A DNA stretch of 64,000 nucleotides. Source: Arthrobacter sp. ISL-28 (GTDB taxonomy: Bacteria; Actinomycetota; Actinomycetes; Actinomycetales; Micrococcaceae). Shown here one piece after another: positions 24,717-33,334 of this stretch (positions are counted from its first letter, which is position 1; every line of letters begins with the position of its first letter). Location: contig NZ_JAGGPJ010000034.1 in NCBI RefSeq assembly GCF_018613875.1, forward strand, positions 1 through 64,000. Direction: 5' to 3'. The notes under the pieces are model-generated. The model was not told the origin of the DNA. It worked only from the letters and a program-made list of their open reading frames with translations, and made no database searches. A program made the translations under genes and the position numbers.

Positions 24717-24720
24717 TTCA

Positions 24721-24820
24721 ACTACGGTGACCGGCCTTACCGTTTCCGGCGTTAGCCCAGTCCTGCACCGACTACGGTGACCGGCCTTACCGTTTGCGGC
24801 GTTAGCCCAGTCCTGCACCG
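24721..24820. repeat. 50-bp direct repeat, two copies
   Basis: Units 24721-24770 and 24771-24820 differ at one base (CGTTTCCGGC versus CGTTTGCGGC). It abuts the IS3 end exactly. No coding or known function. Confidence 0.9.
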
Positions 24821-24907
24821 ACGGCATGGCCAGGCTGAATGGCTCTCTACACTCACAACCACGCGTCAGCGTCTCCCACCCCTAGAGGGAACCCTGAGCG
24901 GACAATT

Positions 24908-24965
24908 CCGAATGCACGAAAGGGATCCCTCACCGGGCGCCTGGTGAGGGATCCCGCCTATTCGG
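24908..24965 (+). promoter_or_regulatory. Nested hairpin leader before phosphotransferase gene
   Basis: Inner stem GGGATCCCTCACC (24922-24934) / GGTGAGGGATCCC (24943-24955), perfect 13 bp. Outer stem CCGAAT (24908-24913) / ATTCGG (24960-24965). The outer stem's right arm runs into the CGGGAGAG ribosome binding site, 14 bases before the start codon, so the structure could control translation. There is no T-run. Confidence 0.5.
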
Positions 24966-24979
24966 GAGAGACTTCTGTT

Positions 24980-25642
24980 ATGCAGCACGGGTATACGAAT
25001 GAAACCTATCGGCAGGGACTCCGCGTCGGGAAGCGATACCAAGGCCCCGATGCCGAAGGTAGGGCCGCCGCCGAGCTCCTTGCCCTGACTCGGCTCGTCG
25101 GGCGGATCCCGGTCCCGGCGGTCATCGATGCTGGGGAGCTCACGCTGACAACAGCCTTCGTGCCGGGCGAGCACGGCCAGGACCTCATCGAGTCTGGCCC
25201 CGCCGAGGAGACCCTGGCAGCGTGCGGGAGGCTCTTGCGCGATCTGCACATGCTCGACCCCGGGATCCTGGAGCCCGGACCGCATCCTGCCGGCGCCGTG
25301 ATCCGACATGGCGACTTCGGGCCGAACAACGTACTTATGGGTCCGGAAGGGTTCGAGCCGGTCGCACTCCTCGACTGGGAGTTCTCCGGAATCGGCACAC
25401 CGATTGACGATCTGGCCTGGTGCGAGTGGATCGTCAGGATGCACCACCCGGCCGCCATCCCGGCCCTGCGGGCATTCTGGGAAGCGTACGGTTCCTGCCC
25501 CGAGTGGGCCGAACGTCAGGCAGCGATGCTGAATCGGTGCGCAGAGCTCGAGGACTTCTGCCGCCGCTGGTCATCGCCCGATGCGGTCACAATGTGGCAG
25601 AAGCGCATCGTTGTCACTCGTGGATGGACGCCCGGGCACTGA
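24980..25642 (+). CDS. Aminoglycoside phosphotransferase-like protein
   Basis: A 220-aa APH/choline-kinase-fold enzyme. The catalytic loop is IRHGDFGPNNVLM (HGDxxxxN type) and the metal-binding segment LLDWEFSGIG (the DFG-like Asp). It phosphorylates a small molecule with ATP; an antibiotic is possible but not proven. It is short for an APH, and the N-lobe Lys region is hard to place. ATG 24980 follows GGGAGAG. The hairpin leader suggests inducible expression. Confidence 0.8.
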   Translation: MQHGYTNETYRQGLRVGKRYQGPDAEGRAAAELLALTRLVGRIPVPAVIDAGELTLTTAFVPGEHGQDLIESGPAEETLAACGRLLRDLHMLDPGILEPGPHPAGAVIRHGDFGPNNVLMGPEGFEPVALLDWEFSGIGTPIDDLAWCEWIVRMHHPAAIPALRAFWEAYGSCPEWAERQAAMLNRCAELEDFCRRWSSPDAVTMWQKRIVVTRGWTPGH

Positions 25643-25818
25643 CCACGCTCGCCCAGACACATCCGGAGAAGGATCCGCTCGGGGAACCCCAACCAGGACG
25701 GGGCCAGACGGGAGACGACAGTCGAGTTCTAGGTGTGGATAAGAGCGCTAAACGGCCGCTTGGTACCAGCGCTATTTGGCACGTCGCGCCTCTCGCATCA
25801 TGGCGAAGGATGAAAGAG

Positions 25819-26028
25819 CTATCCGTTCCGATCGCCACGCCGTCTCTTTCGCTCCGTCAAGAGCAGAGCACCAAGAGCAACGACCATCACAACAGGCACA
25901 GCGAACATTAGCGGCCGGAGGAAATCCGGGAAAGAGGCGGCAAGTATCCCCAAAATCAGGATGACCGCTACCGCAGGCAAAATGAAGGCAGCTCGCAGTT
26001 TCATGTCGATGCCATTCTGATTAGCCAT
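25819..26028 (-). CDS. Small two-helix membrane protein
   Basis: A 69-aa protein with two transmembrane helices (RAAFILPAVAVILILGILAA and LMFAVPVVMVVALGALLL) and a very basic C terminus (ERKRRRGDRNG) that should stay in the cytosol. ATG 26028 is preferred because AAGGGTGCGG lies just upstream and the longer reading has a poor N terminus. No family recognised. It is divergent from the hydrolase at 26098. Confidence 0.55.
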   Translation of the reverse strand: MANQNGIDMKLRAAFILPAVAVILILGILAASFPDFLRPLMFAVPVVMVVALGALLLTERKRRRGDRNG

Positions 26029-26097
26029 GACCGCACCCTTTCCGCCTACGGACGTAACCCTTGCGTATCTGTTGGAGGCTATTGCTACGGTACTGGC

Positions 26098-26922
26098 ATG
26101 ACGACAATCAACACACATCCGGGGCCGCAAGACTCGGTGATCACCACGACTGTCGATGGAGTTCCCGTGGCGTATTCGGCCCCGGCTTCGATGACGACCG
26201 GTCCTCGGCTGGCGATTTGGTTGCCGTTTCTCGGTGGTACGAAGGAAACGACGTTTCCCGTTTTGGAGAAACTTTCAGAACAAGGTTTCTTCGCATTAAG
26301 TCTCGACCCGTGGCAGCACGGAGAAAGGGCCACAGAGCCGGCGAAGGAATTGATGACCCAAGTCTTCGATGGCTTCAGAGAGCGCATGTGGCCGATCCTC
26401 GGACTGACCGCCCTCGACGCCTATCGGGTTGCCGATTGGGCAATATCGACTCACGGACTCGCCAATCACTACGTGGCCGGGGGTGTATCGATGGGTGGTG
26501 ATATCGCTGTCGCCCTAGCCGGAGCTGATATACGAGTCACAAGAGTCGCCGCGATCGTTGCTACGCCGGACTGGACTCGACCAGGAATGACCAGAGTTGG
26601 TGAGCGCGAAAACATGATCGAGCAAGGCGATCCGACTGCCTTTGGACAATGGCTCTACTCGCGTCTTGATCCAGCAAGTAATCTCCCCGCCTACGCTCGT
26701 GCCCCTGCGATCAGTTTCGAGCTTGGGGCAGCCGACACACACGTTCCGCCGACCGGCGCTTCCCGTTTTCGTGAAGCGTTGGGCACCACCTTCCCCAAGG
26801 CAGCGGACGCCATACGGATCACCGTCCACGATGGCTTAGATCATCTCGAAGCGGCACGGAGCCCGGATCTTCAGAACCGTGCCGTTACTTGGCTTGGCGA
26901 CGAAGAGAACGTCGCCCGCTGA
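26098..26922 (+). CDS. Alpha/beta hydrolase (dienelactone hydrolase-like)
   Basis: A 274-aa cytosolic serine hydrolase. Nucleophile elbow AGGVSMGGDIAV (GxSxGG), an early strand/oxyanion region AIWLPFLGGTKE, an acidic residue in ELGAADTHVPP and His in HDGLDHLEA. It looks like a bacterial esterase/dienelactone hydrolase relative; the substrate is unknown. It starts at ATG 26098; the Shine-Dalgarno is weak (GGAGG about 26 bases upstream). A monocistronic gene. Confidence 0.8.
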   Translation: MTTINTHPGPQDSVITTTVDGVPVAYSAPASMTTGPRLAIWLPFLGGTKETTFPVLEKLSEQGFFALSLDPWQHGERATEPAKELMTQVFDGFRERMWPILGLTALDAYRVADWAISTHGLANHYVAGGVSMGGDIAVALAGADIRVTRVAAIVATPDWTRPGMTRVGERENMIEQGDPTAFGQWLYSRLDPASNLPAYARAPAISFELGAADTHVPPTGASRFREALGTTFPKAADAIRITVHDGLDHLEAARSPDLQNRAVTWLGDEENVAR

Positions 26923-27254
26923 CGCTCCACCTTACGGTGGTCGTCCGGGGGCAACGATCCACCTTCGGGATGGTGATCCGTCCCGCTAAGTGTTGCAATC
27001 ACCGCAAGAACCCAAGGATCTCTTCCAGCAGACGGTGCCAGACGGATCGCCGCGGCCAATCTAAGGAGAGGCGTTGAGGTCAGTCGATCGAAGGCCGAAT
27101 GGGAACCCTGCACGGCACAGGTCGTGAGGTCTAGTCCAATCGCTCCGCTGGGAACGACTACATGGACGTGGAGTGACGTAAGGTGGGCGTTATTGGCTCC
27201 ATTTGGTCCATCTTTGGAGCTGTCCCGATGAGCCTTCTAGGGAAGCGGTAAGCG
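26923..27254. other. Intergenic stretch, no gene seen
   Basis: 332 bases. Readings on either strand lack plausible starts, and no strong hairpins were found. It probably contains the promoter of the gene at 27255. Confidence 0.35.
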
Positions 27255-27707
27255 ATGCGCGGCTTTACTTTTGATTACACTCCGTCAGATAAGTTCGACC
27301 GGCCCGATGAGGAAGTCGCACGGAATGGCTCTGTATATGACAGATCGACCCTAGCCCGACACGAAAACCTGAGTCGGGAGGTCTTTCTCATCCTGGCTGA
27401 CACAGACGAGTATGACGTCTATAGCTCGCTCGCGATGAACTACACAACACCCCCGGATATCTTGGACAGGATTGTTGAACGCTTCCCGGAACTACGGGGA
27501 TTTGCGGCTACCAACCCGAGTGCTTCCGCTGATCTGATGAGAACAGCCCCGCTGGCCGAACACATCGCGCAATCCATTGTTAATTTCCTGAATCAGGTCG
27601 AGGCCACCGACGCTGAACGCCGAGAACTGATGAAGCGCTACTACAAGCTGCAGCCGCCTGGCGGCCCGCTCCTAGGGGACGTCTGGGCCGACATCCGTCC
27701 GGAGTAA
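27255..27707 (+). CDS. Hypothetical protein, variant leucine-rich-repeat-like
   Basis: A 150-aa soluble acidic protein. The middle (LSREVFLILADTDEYDVYSSL, NYTTPPDILDRIVERFPELRG, ATNPSASADL) reads like ~22-residue helical units, as in variant leucine-rich-repeat (LRV) proteins. No catalytic motif. GGGAAGCGGTAAGCG before ATG 27255 provides a modest ribosome binding site. Function not inferred. Confidence 0.6.
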   Translation: MRGFTFDYTPSDKFDRPDEEVARNGSVYDRSTLARHENLSREVFLILADTDEYDVYSSLAMNYTTPPDILDRIVERFPELRGFAATNPSASADLMRTAPLAEHIAQSIVNFLNQVEATDAERRELMKRYYKLQPPGGPLLGDVWADIRPE

Positions 27708-27820
27708 AGGTCGCCTCCGCCGCTTTTTTGGGGAACCGCTACCGAAATGGTTCCGATGGACTAGCCCAATTACGCGCGTGACCCGAGCGAGAGCCATGGC
27801 CAGCAGCAGGGCTGCAGGAC

Positions 27821-28264
27821 TCAGAGTTTGTGATCCGATGTTCCTGAGAACTGTCTGGTGAGGGTGTGGAGCGCCTTTTCATACTCTGCCCGCTCGAATA
27901 CGAACGTCCTGTCGATCTCTACAGGTTCTGTTGGCGTGCCAAAAATGTCATCCCACCCGAGGTCAGACCAAGTGACAGTTTTGTTCGTAATGCTGATTCG
28001 TGTGCTTAGGCCTCCGCAGCCGGGGTCTCCACATTGGCAGTACAGGAGCCATGCTCGTCCGTTCCTGTCCGCGGGCACCGGGCCGCCAAGAAGCTCCTTC
28101 AGTTGTTCCAAGAACATTTCAGATTGATCTGACCAGGGCAGGGGGATCCGGCGGTCGGGGTCATCTGCTTCGGAGGGTTCGATTAGGGCGAGCAACGGTA
28201 AGCCATCTATGTAGATTTCGTGAATGGGCGCACGGACTTTGATTTCCTGCCGGCGGCGGAACAA
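27821..28264 (-). CDS. Hypothetical protein with CxCGxxGC motif
   Basis: A 147-aa protein found in actinobacteria (from memory), with no known function. Its clear feature is LLYCQCGDPGCGGLS, three clustered Cys that may bind a metal or form a disulfide, followed by a strand-rich region (RISITNKTVTWSDLGWDD). There is no signal peptide. ATG 28264 start; it is in the same direction as the genes at 28420 and 29245 but widely spaced, so co-transcription is not assured. Confidence 0.65.
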   Translation of the reverse strand: MFRRRQEIKVRAPIHEIYIDGLPLLALIEPSEADDPDRRIPLPWSDQSEMFLEQLKELLGGPVPADRNGRAWLLYCQCGDPGCGGLSTRISITNKTVTWSDLGWDDIFGTPTEPVEIDRTFVFERAEYEKALHTLTRQFSGTSDHKL

Positions 28265-28419
28265 ACGGAACCTCGACTCCGTCCACTCCAGTTCATCTCA
28301 ACGAACGTCAGCGAGTTGATCGGTTTCTCCTCACAAATCTAGTTTCCCAGCTCTGAAGCCAGCGGTGGCTCCGACCATGTCCCCGCTGTGGGAACGTCTA
28401 TCGGGGAGTGGGACCGTCG

Positions 28420-28971
28420 CTAGGCCAGTTCTCCTAGGCATCGTTCTCTAAGCAGAGCCAGGCTTGCGGGACTTGCAGCAAGCTCGACGACGCCTTTGTC
28501 GGTGTTCAGCGCGACAATTCTTCCCCTTGGTAATACTGCCCAAGGCGCCTTAGTGGGTTCACCGAAGGGGGTTGGCGCTGAATACACTTCAACAGAGGCG
28601 GCCAGAGGGCCAGTCGTGCCAGTTTTGGCTTGAAATAGGAGTCTGCCGGGTTCTGCCTTTGCATATCCCTGAGCCCACCTCCCTTTTAGAACTGATCCCT
28701 TTTCGCGATGAGCGCATTCGAAGATACCTCGTTCGGCGTCCAGTGCTATGCGCCGCTTTTTGGCGGCATGTAAAGGCATTGTGAGAATTATCGTTAGGGC
28801 CAGACTGGCGGCGATCGTGATCATAAAGCCTAGCCAGAATCCGAACTCCTTCATCCAGGAGTTCATTCCCGCCGTTACGACCGCCACCGGGGGAAGGAAA
28901 GCCAAAATATTTGGGTCCAGAATCTTCTCGATCCGGCCGCGGGGTGCTGGTTCCAGTTCTGGCTCGTTCAT
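28420..28971 (-). CDS. Membrane-anchored hypothetical protein
   Basis: A 183-aa protein with two hydrophobic helices (~25-45 NILAFLPPVAVVTAGM and ~50-75 GFWLGFMITIAASLALTIIL), then a soluble C-terminal domain of ~110 residues with strands (LLFQAKTG, RIVALNTDKGVVELA). ATG 28971 (MNEPELEP) is chosen over an upstream TTG. It resembles DUF2550-type actinobacterial membrane proteins in layout, but I cannot confirm the family. Confidence 0.55.
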   Translation of the reverse strand: MNEPELEPAPRGRIEKILDPNILAFLPPVAVVTAGMNSWMKEFGFWLGFMITIAASLALTIILTMPLHAAKKRRIALDAERGIFECAHREKGSVLKGRWAQGYAKAEPGRLLFQAKTGTTGPLAASVEVYSAPTPFGEPTKAPWAVLPRGRIVALNTDKGVVELAASPASLALLRERCLGELA

Positions 28972-29244
28972 TGTCCTGTGCCTGGCCTTCAAATTTATGA
29001 CGTCACCCTACACGCCTTTCTGAGTCGGCCACACCTCAAGCGCCGGTCGGTTCCTTCCTTCGGCGTACCGCCAAGGCAACGATGCAACTGTTCTCGTAAG
29101 GGGAATTCCATATGGAGCCTCCGTATCGTCCCGTAAGCCGGTCCGCCCGGGAACCCTTCACGGCACAGGTGGTTAGGTCTAGTCCAAGGCTTCCCCTCGG
29201 GAACCCTCATGGGACCGGTGCGACAGAGTTCGAGCCACCGCAAC

Positions 29245-29631
29245 TCAGTGCCATGTTCTAGCGCGCCAACGCCTCGCCCAGCCGAGGCAGCGTTGAAGTA
29301 TGCCGGGGCCAATTCCGGGAAAGTGCGCATACATTAAGGCTTTTGCCTTATCCCCGTCGAACCAGACGATCTTGAAGGAATCGAGCATTTCCTCCATCTC
29401 GGACTTGTCTTCGGCAAAGAATGAGTAGTCACTGTCCTGGATTTCCACCATGCATTCCGGTCCGGCGAACTCGAGGAGATACCACTCCGGGGTAGCTGAA
29501 GGCTGGGAGTAGTAGAGAATGAAACATCCAGCATGCGAGCCCTCATGGCACAGTCCAATGGACGCACGATCCTTGCCTTTGGGCCCGACGGACAAGTAGG
29601 GACGTGACGAATCACGTGAACCGGAAATCAT
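29245..29631 (-). CDS. Hypothetical protein, SUKH/Imm-like pattern
   Basis: About 128 aa from ATG 29631 (an upstream start at 29685 is possible). It has mixed alpha/beta character with PEWYLLEFAGPECMVEIQDSDYSFF and KSEMEEMLDSFKIVWFDG. The C-terminal tail (ILQRCLGWARRWR) is very basic and may reflect a frame change near the end. It could be an immunity-like protein, but that is only an impression. Confidence 0.4.
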   Translation of the reverse strand: MISGSRDSSRPYLSVGPKGKDRASIGLCHEGSHAGCFILYYSQPSATPEWYLLEFAGPECMVEIQDSDYSFFAEDKSEMEEMLDSFKIVWFDGDKAKALMYAHFPGIGPGILQRCLGWARRWRARTWH

Positions 29632-29760
29632 AATTTGATTATGAGGCCATGCCCTTGGTGTCGAACCCGAACCTCGAAGGGACACAGACGGCCGACCGTC
29701 TCCCGGTGGCTAAGATTCAGACACCACGGTTTAGAGCACGCTTCAAGATTTGGGGGAGAT

Positions 29761-30009
29761 ATGAAGATGGTCCTTGTCGCAATTGCAGCCTGGTGCCTGA
29801 CTGGCCTCATAGTCCTACTTGGAATTAGCGCTGGAGCCACAATCTGGTTCTACATGGAGCCAGTCGTCGACACAGTGCCCGATCCAGGAAGCTACTTTGT
29901 AGCCGCGGGTGCTGGATTCCTGGCACTAGCCCTGAGCCTGTTTGTCAGCGCCGCTGTTACTGTTCATGCCGCCCAGAGCAAAGCCACATGCAAGCCTAAA
30001 TCCATCTGA
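29761..30009 (+). CDS. Small two-helix membrane protein
   Basis: An 82-aa protein with helices MVLVAIAAWCLTGLIVLLGI and FVAAGAGFLALALSLFVSAA, separated by a 30-residue outward loop (EPVVDTVPDPGSY), and a basic tail. GGGGGAGAT directly before ATG 29761 is a strong ribosome binding site. No family recognised. Confidence 0.6.
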   Translation: MKMVLVAIAAWCLTGLIVLLGISAGATIWFYMEPVVDTVPDPGSYFVAAGAGFLALALSLFVSAAVTVHAAQSKATCKPKSI

Positions 30010-30060
30010 ACAACGCTGTTCGGGAGGAACCGGCTATGGCATCTGTACAAGTCAATCCAG

Positions 30061-30237
30061 CTATCTCTGACTACTCCGCGTGAGCTTTAACAGGCCCCCG
30101 ACCAGAAAGGCTGCGCCTCCCAAAATCCAGACATAGGCCCCGTTCTGCAGTCCTTGGATAGTGAGCCACCAAATGCCCAAGACGAGAAAGAGAACGCCTC
30201 CGAAGAGCAAGAGAATTGCTTGGTTGCGAGGTTTCAT
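30061..30237 (-). CDS. Small two-helix membrane protein
   Basis: A 58-aa protein with helices AILLLFGGVLFLVLGIWWLT and YVWILGGAAFLVGGLLKL. Basic at both ends. ATG 30237 chosen; GTG 30243 is an alternative. It is convergent with the gene at 29761. Function unknown. Confidence 0.45.
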   Translation of the reverse strand: MKPRNQAILLLFGGVLFLVLGIWWLTIQGLQNGAYVWILGGAAFLVGGLLKLTRSSQR

Positions 30238-30243
30238 GATCAC

Positions 30244-30839
30244 CGTTCATCTGCATTGACGAATTAGTAAGCGGAGTCTATACCGACGGAGGCGGGCACT
30301 TGGTCTAAAGGGAACAACAAACCCCATGAGTTTGGTGTCCTGCTGCCAGGGGCGAGGCTGTCCCGGTAAGGGCAGCCCGCAAAACGTCCCGCAAGCCGGT
30401 CCTCAAGCAGAAACTCCTCCACCTGACCTGAGACGTTGAAACCTGACCTGAGACGTTGAAACCTCACCAGGCAATGCATCCCGCAAGACCAATCCGACAA
30501 ATCGTCCGAGGAGGGAGCCCCGTATGGAGCCTGCGTTGAAGGATTTGTCCGCGGAACAAGGTCCTGTCCTCGCCTGGGGCAAGACACCTCAGCCCAGGCA
30601 GTCTCATGAAGGTTTGAACATCGTCAGTTGAGGCTGGTCCAGAATCACCGTCTTAGCGGTGCTGCGTCACGTTTGCATAGTCAGCGGCAGGACTGGCACT
30701 TGACGCCTTGGCACCGTGAGATGTCTTTTGCTGAGGGAAAACAAGGGAAGGCCGGCACCAATGTGCCGGCCTTCCCGCTAATTATTCTGGAATCATCCTC
30801 GTTACCCTGAATTCCCCCTCGGGTAGGGGCCTGCGGTGA
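30244..30839. other. Intergenic stretch with tandem repeat and hairpin element E
   Basis: A 20-bp unit (ACCTGACCTGAGACGTTGAA) is repeated exactly at 30421-30440 and 30441-30460. The hairpin element is at 30702-30776. No gene is supported in the rest. Confidence 0.5.
30702..30776. terminator. Hairpin element E
   Basis: Box GACGCCTTGGCACCGTGAGATGTC...TTGCTGAGGGAAAACA, then a perfect 14-bp stem GGGAAGGCCGGCAC (30745-30758) / GTGCCGGCCTTCCC (30763-30776), loop CAAT. It sits 64 bases past the cutinase-like gene's stop and could terminate it. Confidence 0.55.
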
Positions 30840-32408
30840 TCAACGCGTCAATGTCACCGGCAGTTCGAGCTCCGTCCACGCTCCTGCACCCGTGGTGTCA
30901 TTGGCGCTGACGAGAACCGTCCTGGTGCGGACAGTACCCGGCTCCCACGGGCCCCAATCGAACTTCGCCCAGTATGACCACGCCTCGCCGACGTCCAGCA
31001 GGTTATTACCGTTGGCATCGCCACCGGTGTACGAGTAGAAGTCCGTAGCGGGGTCCTCGCGATCGGAGAATCCCTTCAGCGGCGTGCTATCCGAATCAGC
31101 CGTTCTAACCACATCGAATGTCACCGTCGAATACGGATAGTTCCCGTCCAGAGCCGTGGAATACTGCGTCTGAAGATTCACCGCTGAAAGAGATGGCGCT
31201 GGTATCGCAAATGCCTGCAAAGCACCAGCAATGTCCTTGCTGGTTCCGTCCGTGAAGCTAACCCGGACAGAGTAATCGACGATCCCCGGGCTCGTCGGTG
31301 ACCACGTCAACGTAGCAGGGATGGTCGGCATGCCCGGCGATATCTCTGCGTTGGGGATGGGATTCGAAAGCCACTGAACTGAAAGAACGTCGCGCCCGTC
31401 CGGGGCTAAGGTGACCATTCCCTTTTGCCCGACCCGGACCGGCACTGTCGGAAGCTTCGTGCCGGTTTTTGGATTGAGTGCCTTGGATGTCTTGGCGATG
31501 TTAGTCGCAGCGGACTGGACATACGCGGCGCTGTCACCGGTCGGCCAATAGTAGCTTTCGTGAATTTCTTTCGCTGCCGCAATAGTGCTTGCGTTTCTTG
31601 CCTGCAAAAAAGCATTCCAGTACTTGTTCGAAGAATAGCTCAAGTCCAGGTTGCTGGCGTCGCAGACGAGGTCTTTGGCATGGCAGACCGAATGAAACCT
31701 CGTGGCCGGCCAGTATGGAAGATTCGGGATCGGCGCCTTCAACGGTTTGTACTTAGCGCTGGTGGCACCGACGGCCGCGCCGCCCCACCAGATGCCGTAC
31801 CCTCCGTCGCCGGCTGTATCCATCGGTACGCCACCTTGGTTGGCCACCCTGTCGCCGTCGGCGATCGCAAGAACACCATCCAGTCGAGGCAAAACCTGGC
31901 CTCCAAGCGCAGAATACTTGGTCTTGGGCTGAGTAAGTTGCCAGAGAGCCCGGTGCATCACCATCGCGCCTTGCGAATAGCCCATCAAGACGTAATGCTC
32001 GCCCTCGTCCTGACAGCGTGGTACCCGTTGTTCAAGGAACTTCAACGTTTCATAGACACCTGAGTCGATGGAGTCAAAAAAGGTCTGGCGATACTGTCTG
32101 GTCGTCAGCGAGATGGGATCCGCTGGAGCCGATGGATAGGGGACGGTGTAGTACCCGACCTCGTAGCCCTCCATATGCCCCGCGTATGCCGTTAAGCCGA
32201 GCCACGCTTCGGGACCAAACCCGTTATTGTCTGCGTACGTCTGCCCCGAACCTTGGGCCCCCAGGACTACCACGTCCTGGCAGGGCGACGTTGATCCCAC
32301 CTTGATCGGATCGGCGCCTGCTGCATGTGCCGGGACGACAGCCGAGGCGGTGATTCCCACCGTCGCGGCCAAGGCACAAAGTACCTTTCGGAAATGTCTT
32401 TGATTCAA
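30840..32408 (-). CDS. Secreted cutinase-like lipase with extra C-terminal domain
   Basis: About 522 aa. Signal peptide at the start (basic NQRHFRK, hydrophobic core LCALAATVGITASAVV, cleavage after PAHA). The cutinase domain (~30-290) has CQDVVVLGAQGSGQ, nucleophile GYSQGAM, and CHAKDLVCD with the acidic residue; later CYS pairs fit the family's disulfides. The ~200-residue C-terminal part (PVRVGQKGMVTLAPDGRDV...ASVNDTT-like) is beta-rich, perhaps Ig-like. TTG 32408 is chosen because AGAGGGGGAA lies upstream and the signal peptide then begins normally. It hydrolyses esters or lipids outside the cell. Confidence 0.8.
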   Translation of the reverse strand: MNQRHFRKVLCALAATVGITASAVVPAHAAGADPIKVGSTSPCQDVVVLGAQGSGQTYADNNGFGPEAWLGLTAYAGHMEGYEVGYYTVPYPSAPADPISLTTRQYRQTFFDSIDSGVYETLKFLEQRVPRCQDEGEHYVLMGYSQGAMVMHRALWQLTQPKTKYSALGGQVLPRLDGVLAIADGDRVANQGGVPMDTAGDGGYGIWWGGAAVGATSAKYKPLKAPIPNLPYWPATRFHSVCHAKDLVCDASNLDLSYSSNKYWNAFLQARNASTIAAAKEIHESYYWPTGDSAAYVQSAATNIAKTSKALNPKTGTKLPTVPVRVGQKGMVTLAPDGRDVLSVQWLSNPIPNAEISPGMPTIPATLTWSPTSPGIVDYSVRVSFTDGTSKDIAGALQAFAIPAPSLSAVNLQTQYSTALDGNYPYSTVTFDVVRTADSDSTPLKGFSDREDPATDFYSYTGGDANGNNLLDVGEAWSYWAKFDWGPWEPGTVRTRTVLVSANDTTGAGAWTELELPVTLTR

Positions 32409-32792
32409 CCCCAGTTCCCCCTCTTGTCCGGCCACATGAAATCGCTGGCCTCTGGGCTGGACCTTATCTGAACCGCGTTTCCTGACGAACACTTGTCGCC
32501 TAAAAACCGCAAAATTACGCGATGGGGCCGGTGGTGCCGCGTCACGCAGTGCAATTGATCTGTTTGCAGTCCAACCAGCACTCCGACTGCAGCCCGCGCA
32601 AGGTCAATCGGTTGGCTGCTTTCGGCCTCTCCCGCTGACTCTATAGCCTGGGCCCGTGAGTGTGTGCCATTCCGATTTGTCGACCGGGACCTTCCAGGCA
32701 TTGAAAAAGGCGTCCTTGATTACGACCCTGGGTATTCAGGGATAATGATCGTATTGGGGACCGCAGGAATGAAGCATAAGGAATAGGACCCC
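32409..32792. other. Divergent promoter region of lipase and lsr2
   Basis: 384 bases with no gene. GATAATGAT around 32740 is a plausible -10 for lsr2. The lsr2 ribosome binding site is AAGGAATAGGA before 32793. Confidence 0.4.
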
Positions 32793-33125
32793 ATGGCCAG
32801 GGAATATCGCGTCCAGCTGATCGACGACATTTCAGGTGACGAAGCCCAGGAAACCGTCACGTTTGCTCTGGACGGTGTGCAGTACGAAATTGACCTCACA
32901 GATGGGCACGCGGCAGAGCTCCGGGAGCACCTCAACCCCTTCATCGCCAAAGGCCGGCGCCTACGCAATGGCGCCGCCAGCCACCGCCCCAGAACAGCAG
33001 CCGCCATCGGCCGGGAAGAGTCCAAAAAAATCAGGGAATGGGCACAGGAGCACGGCTACACCCCCAGTTCCCGGGGAAGAATCAGCCAGGACATCGTCCA
33101 GGCCTACGCCGCGGCCCACGGCTGA
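32793..33125 (+). CDS. lsr2: Lsr2-family nucleoid protein
   Basis: A 110-aa H-NS-like xenogeneic silencer. The N-terminal dimerization domain (VQLIDDISGDEAQETVTFALDG, then YEIDL) and a C-terminal AT-hook-like DNA-binding domain (REWAQEHGYTPSSRGRIS, with the SRGRI core) are both complete. It bridges AT-rich DNA in the cytosol. A plasmid-borne copy would silence foreign genes or reduce the plasmid's cost to the host (known role of plasmid H-NS-like proteins; inference here). Confidence 0.93.
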   Translation: MAREYRVQLIDDISGDEAQETVTFALDGVQYEIDLTDGHAAELREHLNPFIAKGRRLRNGAASHRPRTAAAIGREESKKIREWAQEHGYTPSSRGRISQDIVQAYAAAHG

Positions 33126-33205
33126 CCGCCGGCCAAGCCCAGCAGACCCGTCGAGCCCGGTCCAGGCGCCGACGGACGACAGCCTGCCCCACCAGGCCGG
33201 GACTG

Positions 33206-33334
33206 CTACCGGCCGATCACCTCCATGATGTCCAGGGCAGTGCGGAAGAGGGCCAGGACAAGCCCGGCCGAGGCGATCCAGATAGCCGCGACCTGGAGCC
33301 GAACCGAACGTTCACTGCTGTGCTGCTTAACCAC
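33206..33334 (-). CDS. Tiny membrane protein (42 aa)
   Basis: A short gene with GTG start at 33334, preceded by GAGGAAGG at good spacing, reading VVKQHSSERSVRLQVAAIWI and then one hydrophobic helix (ASAGLVLALFRTALDIMEVI) and stop. Convergent with lsr2. Single-pass inner-membrane topology. No family recognised; the support is the ribosome binding site and the clean helix. Confidence 0.45.
   Translation of the reverse strand: MVKQHSSERSVRLQVAAIWIASAGLVLALFRTALDIMEVIGR

Larger units (their letters stand above)
23321..24720 (-). mobile_element. IS3-family insertion sequence
   Basis: orfA/orfB with an A4G slippage site. The right end near 24720 carries an IS3-like terminus (minus strand TGAACTGCTCCCCGAAAGTT, then GGACTGAG) arranged as a long hairpin (24666-24716). 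No matching terminus is visible left of 23321, so the left end looks lost or very short. Confidence 0.75.

Noticed and set aside
24880..24970. T-box or known riboswitch before the phosphotransferase
   Set aside because: No T-box sequence, specifier loop or recognised riboswitch core; only nested hairpins are visible.
24838..24979. Upstream start for the phosphotransferase at 24839
   Set aside because: It would translate the hairpin leader; the kinase-like sequence starts after ATG 24980, which has its own ribosome binding site.
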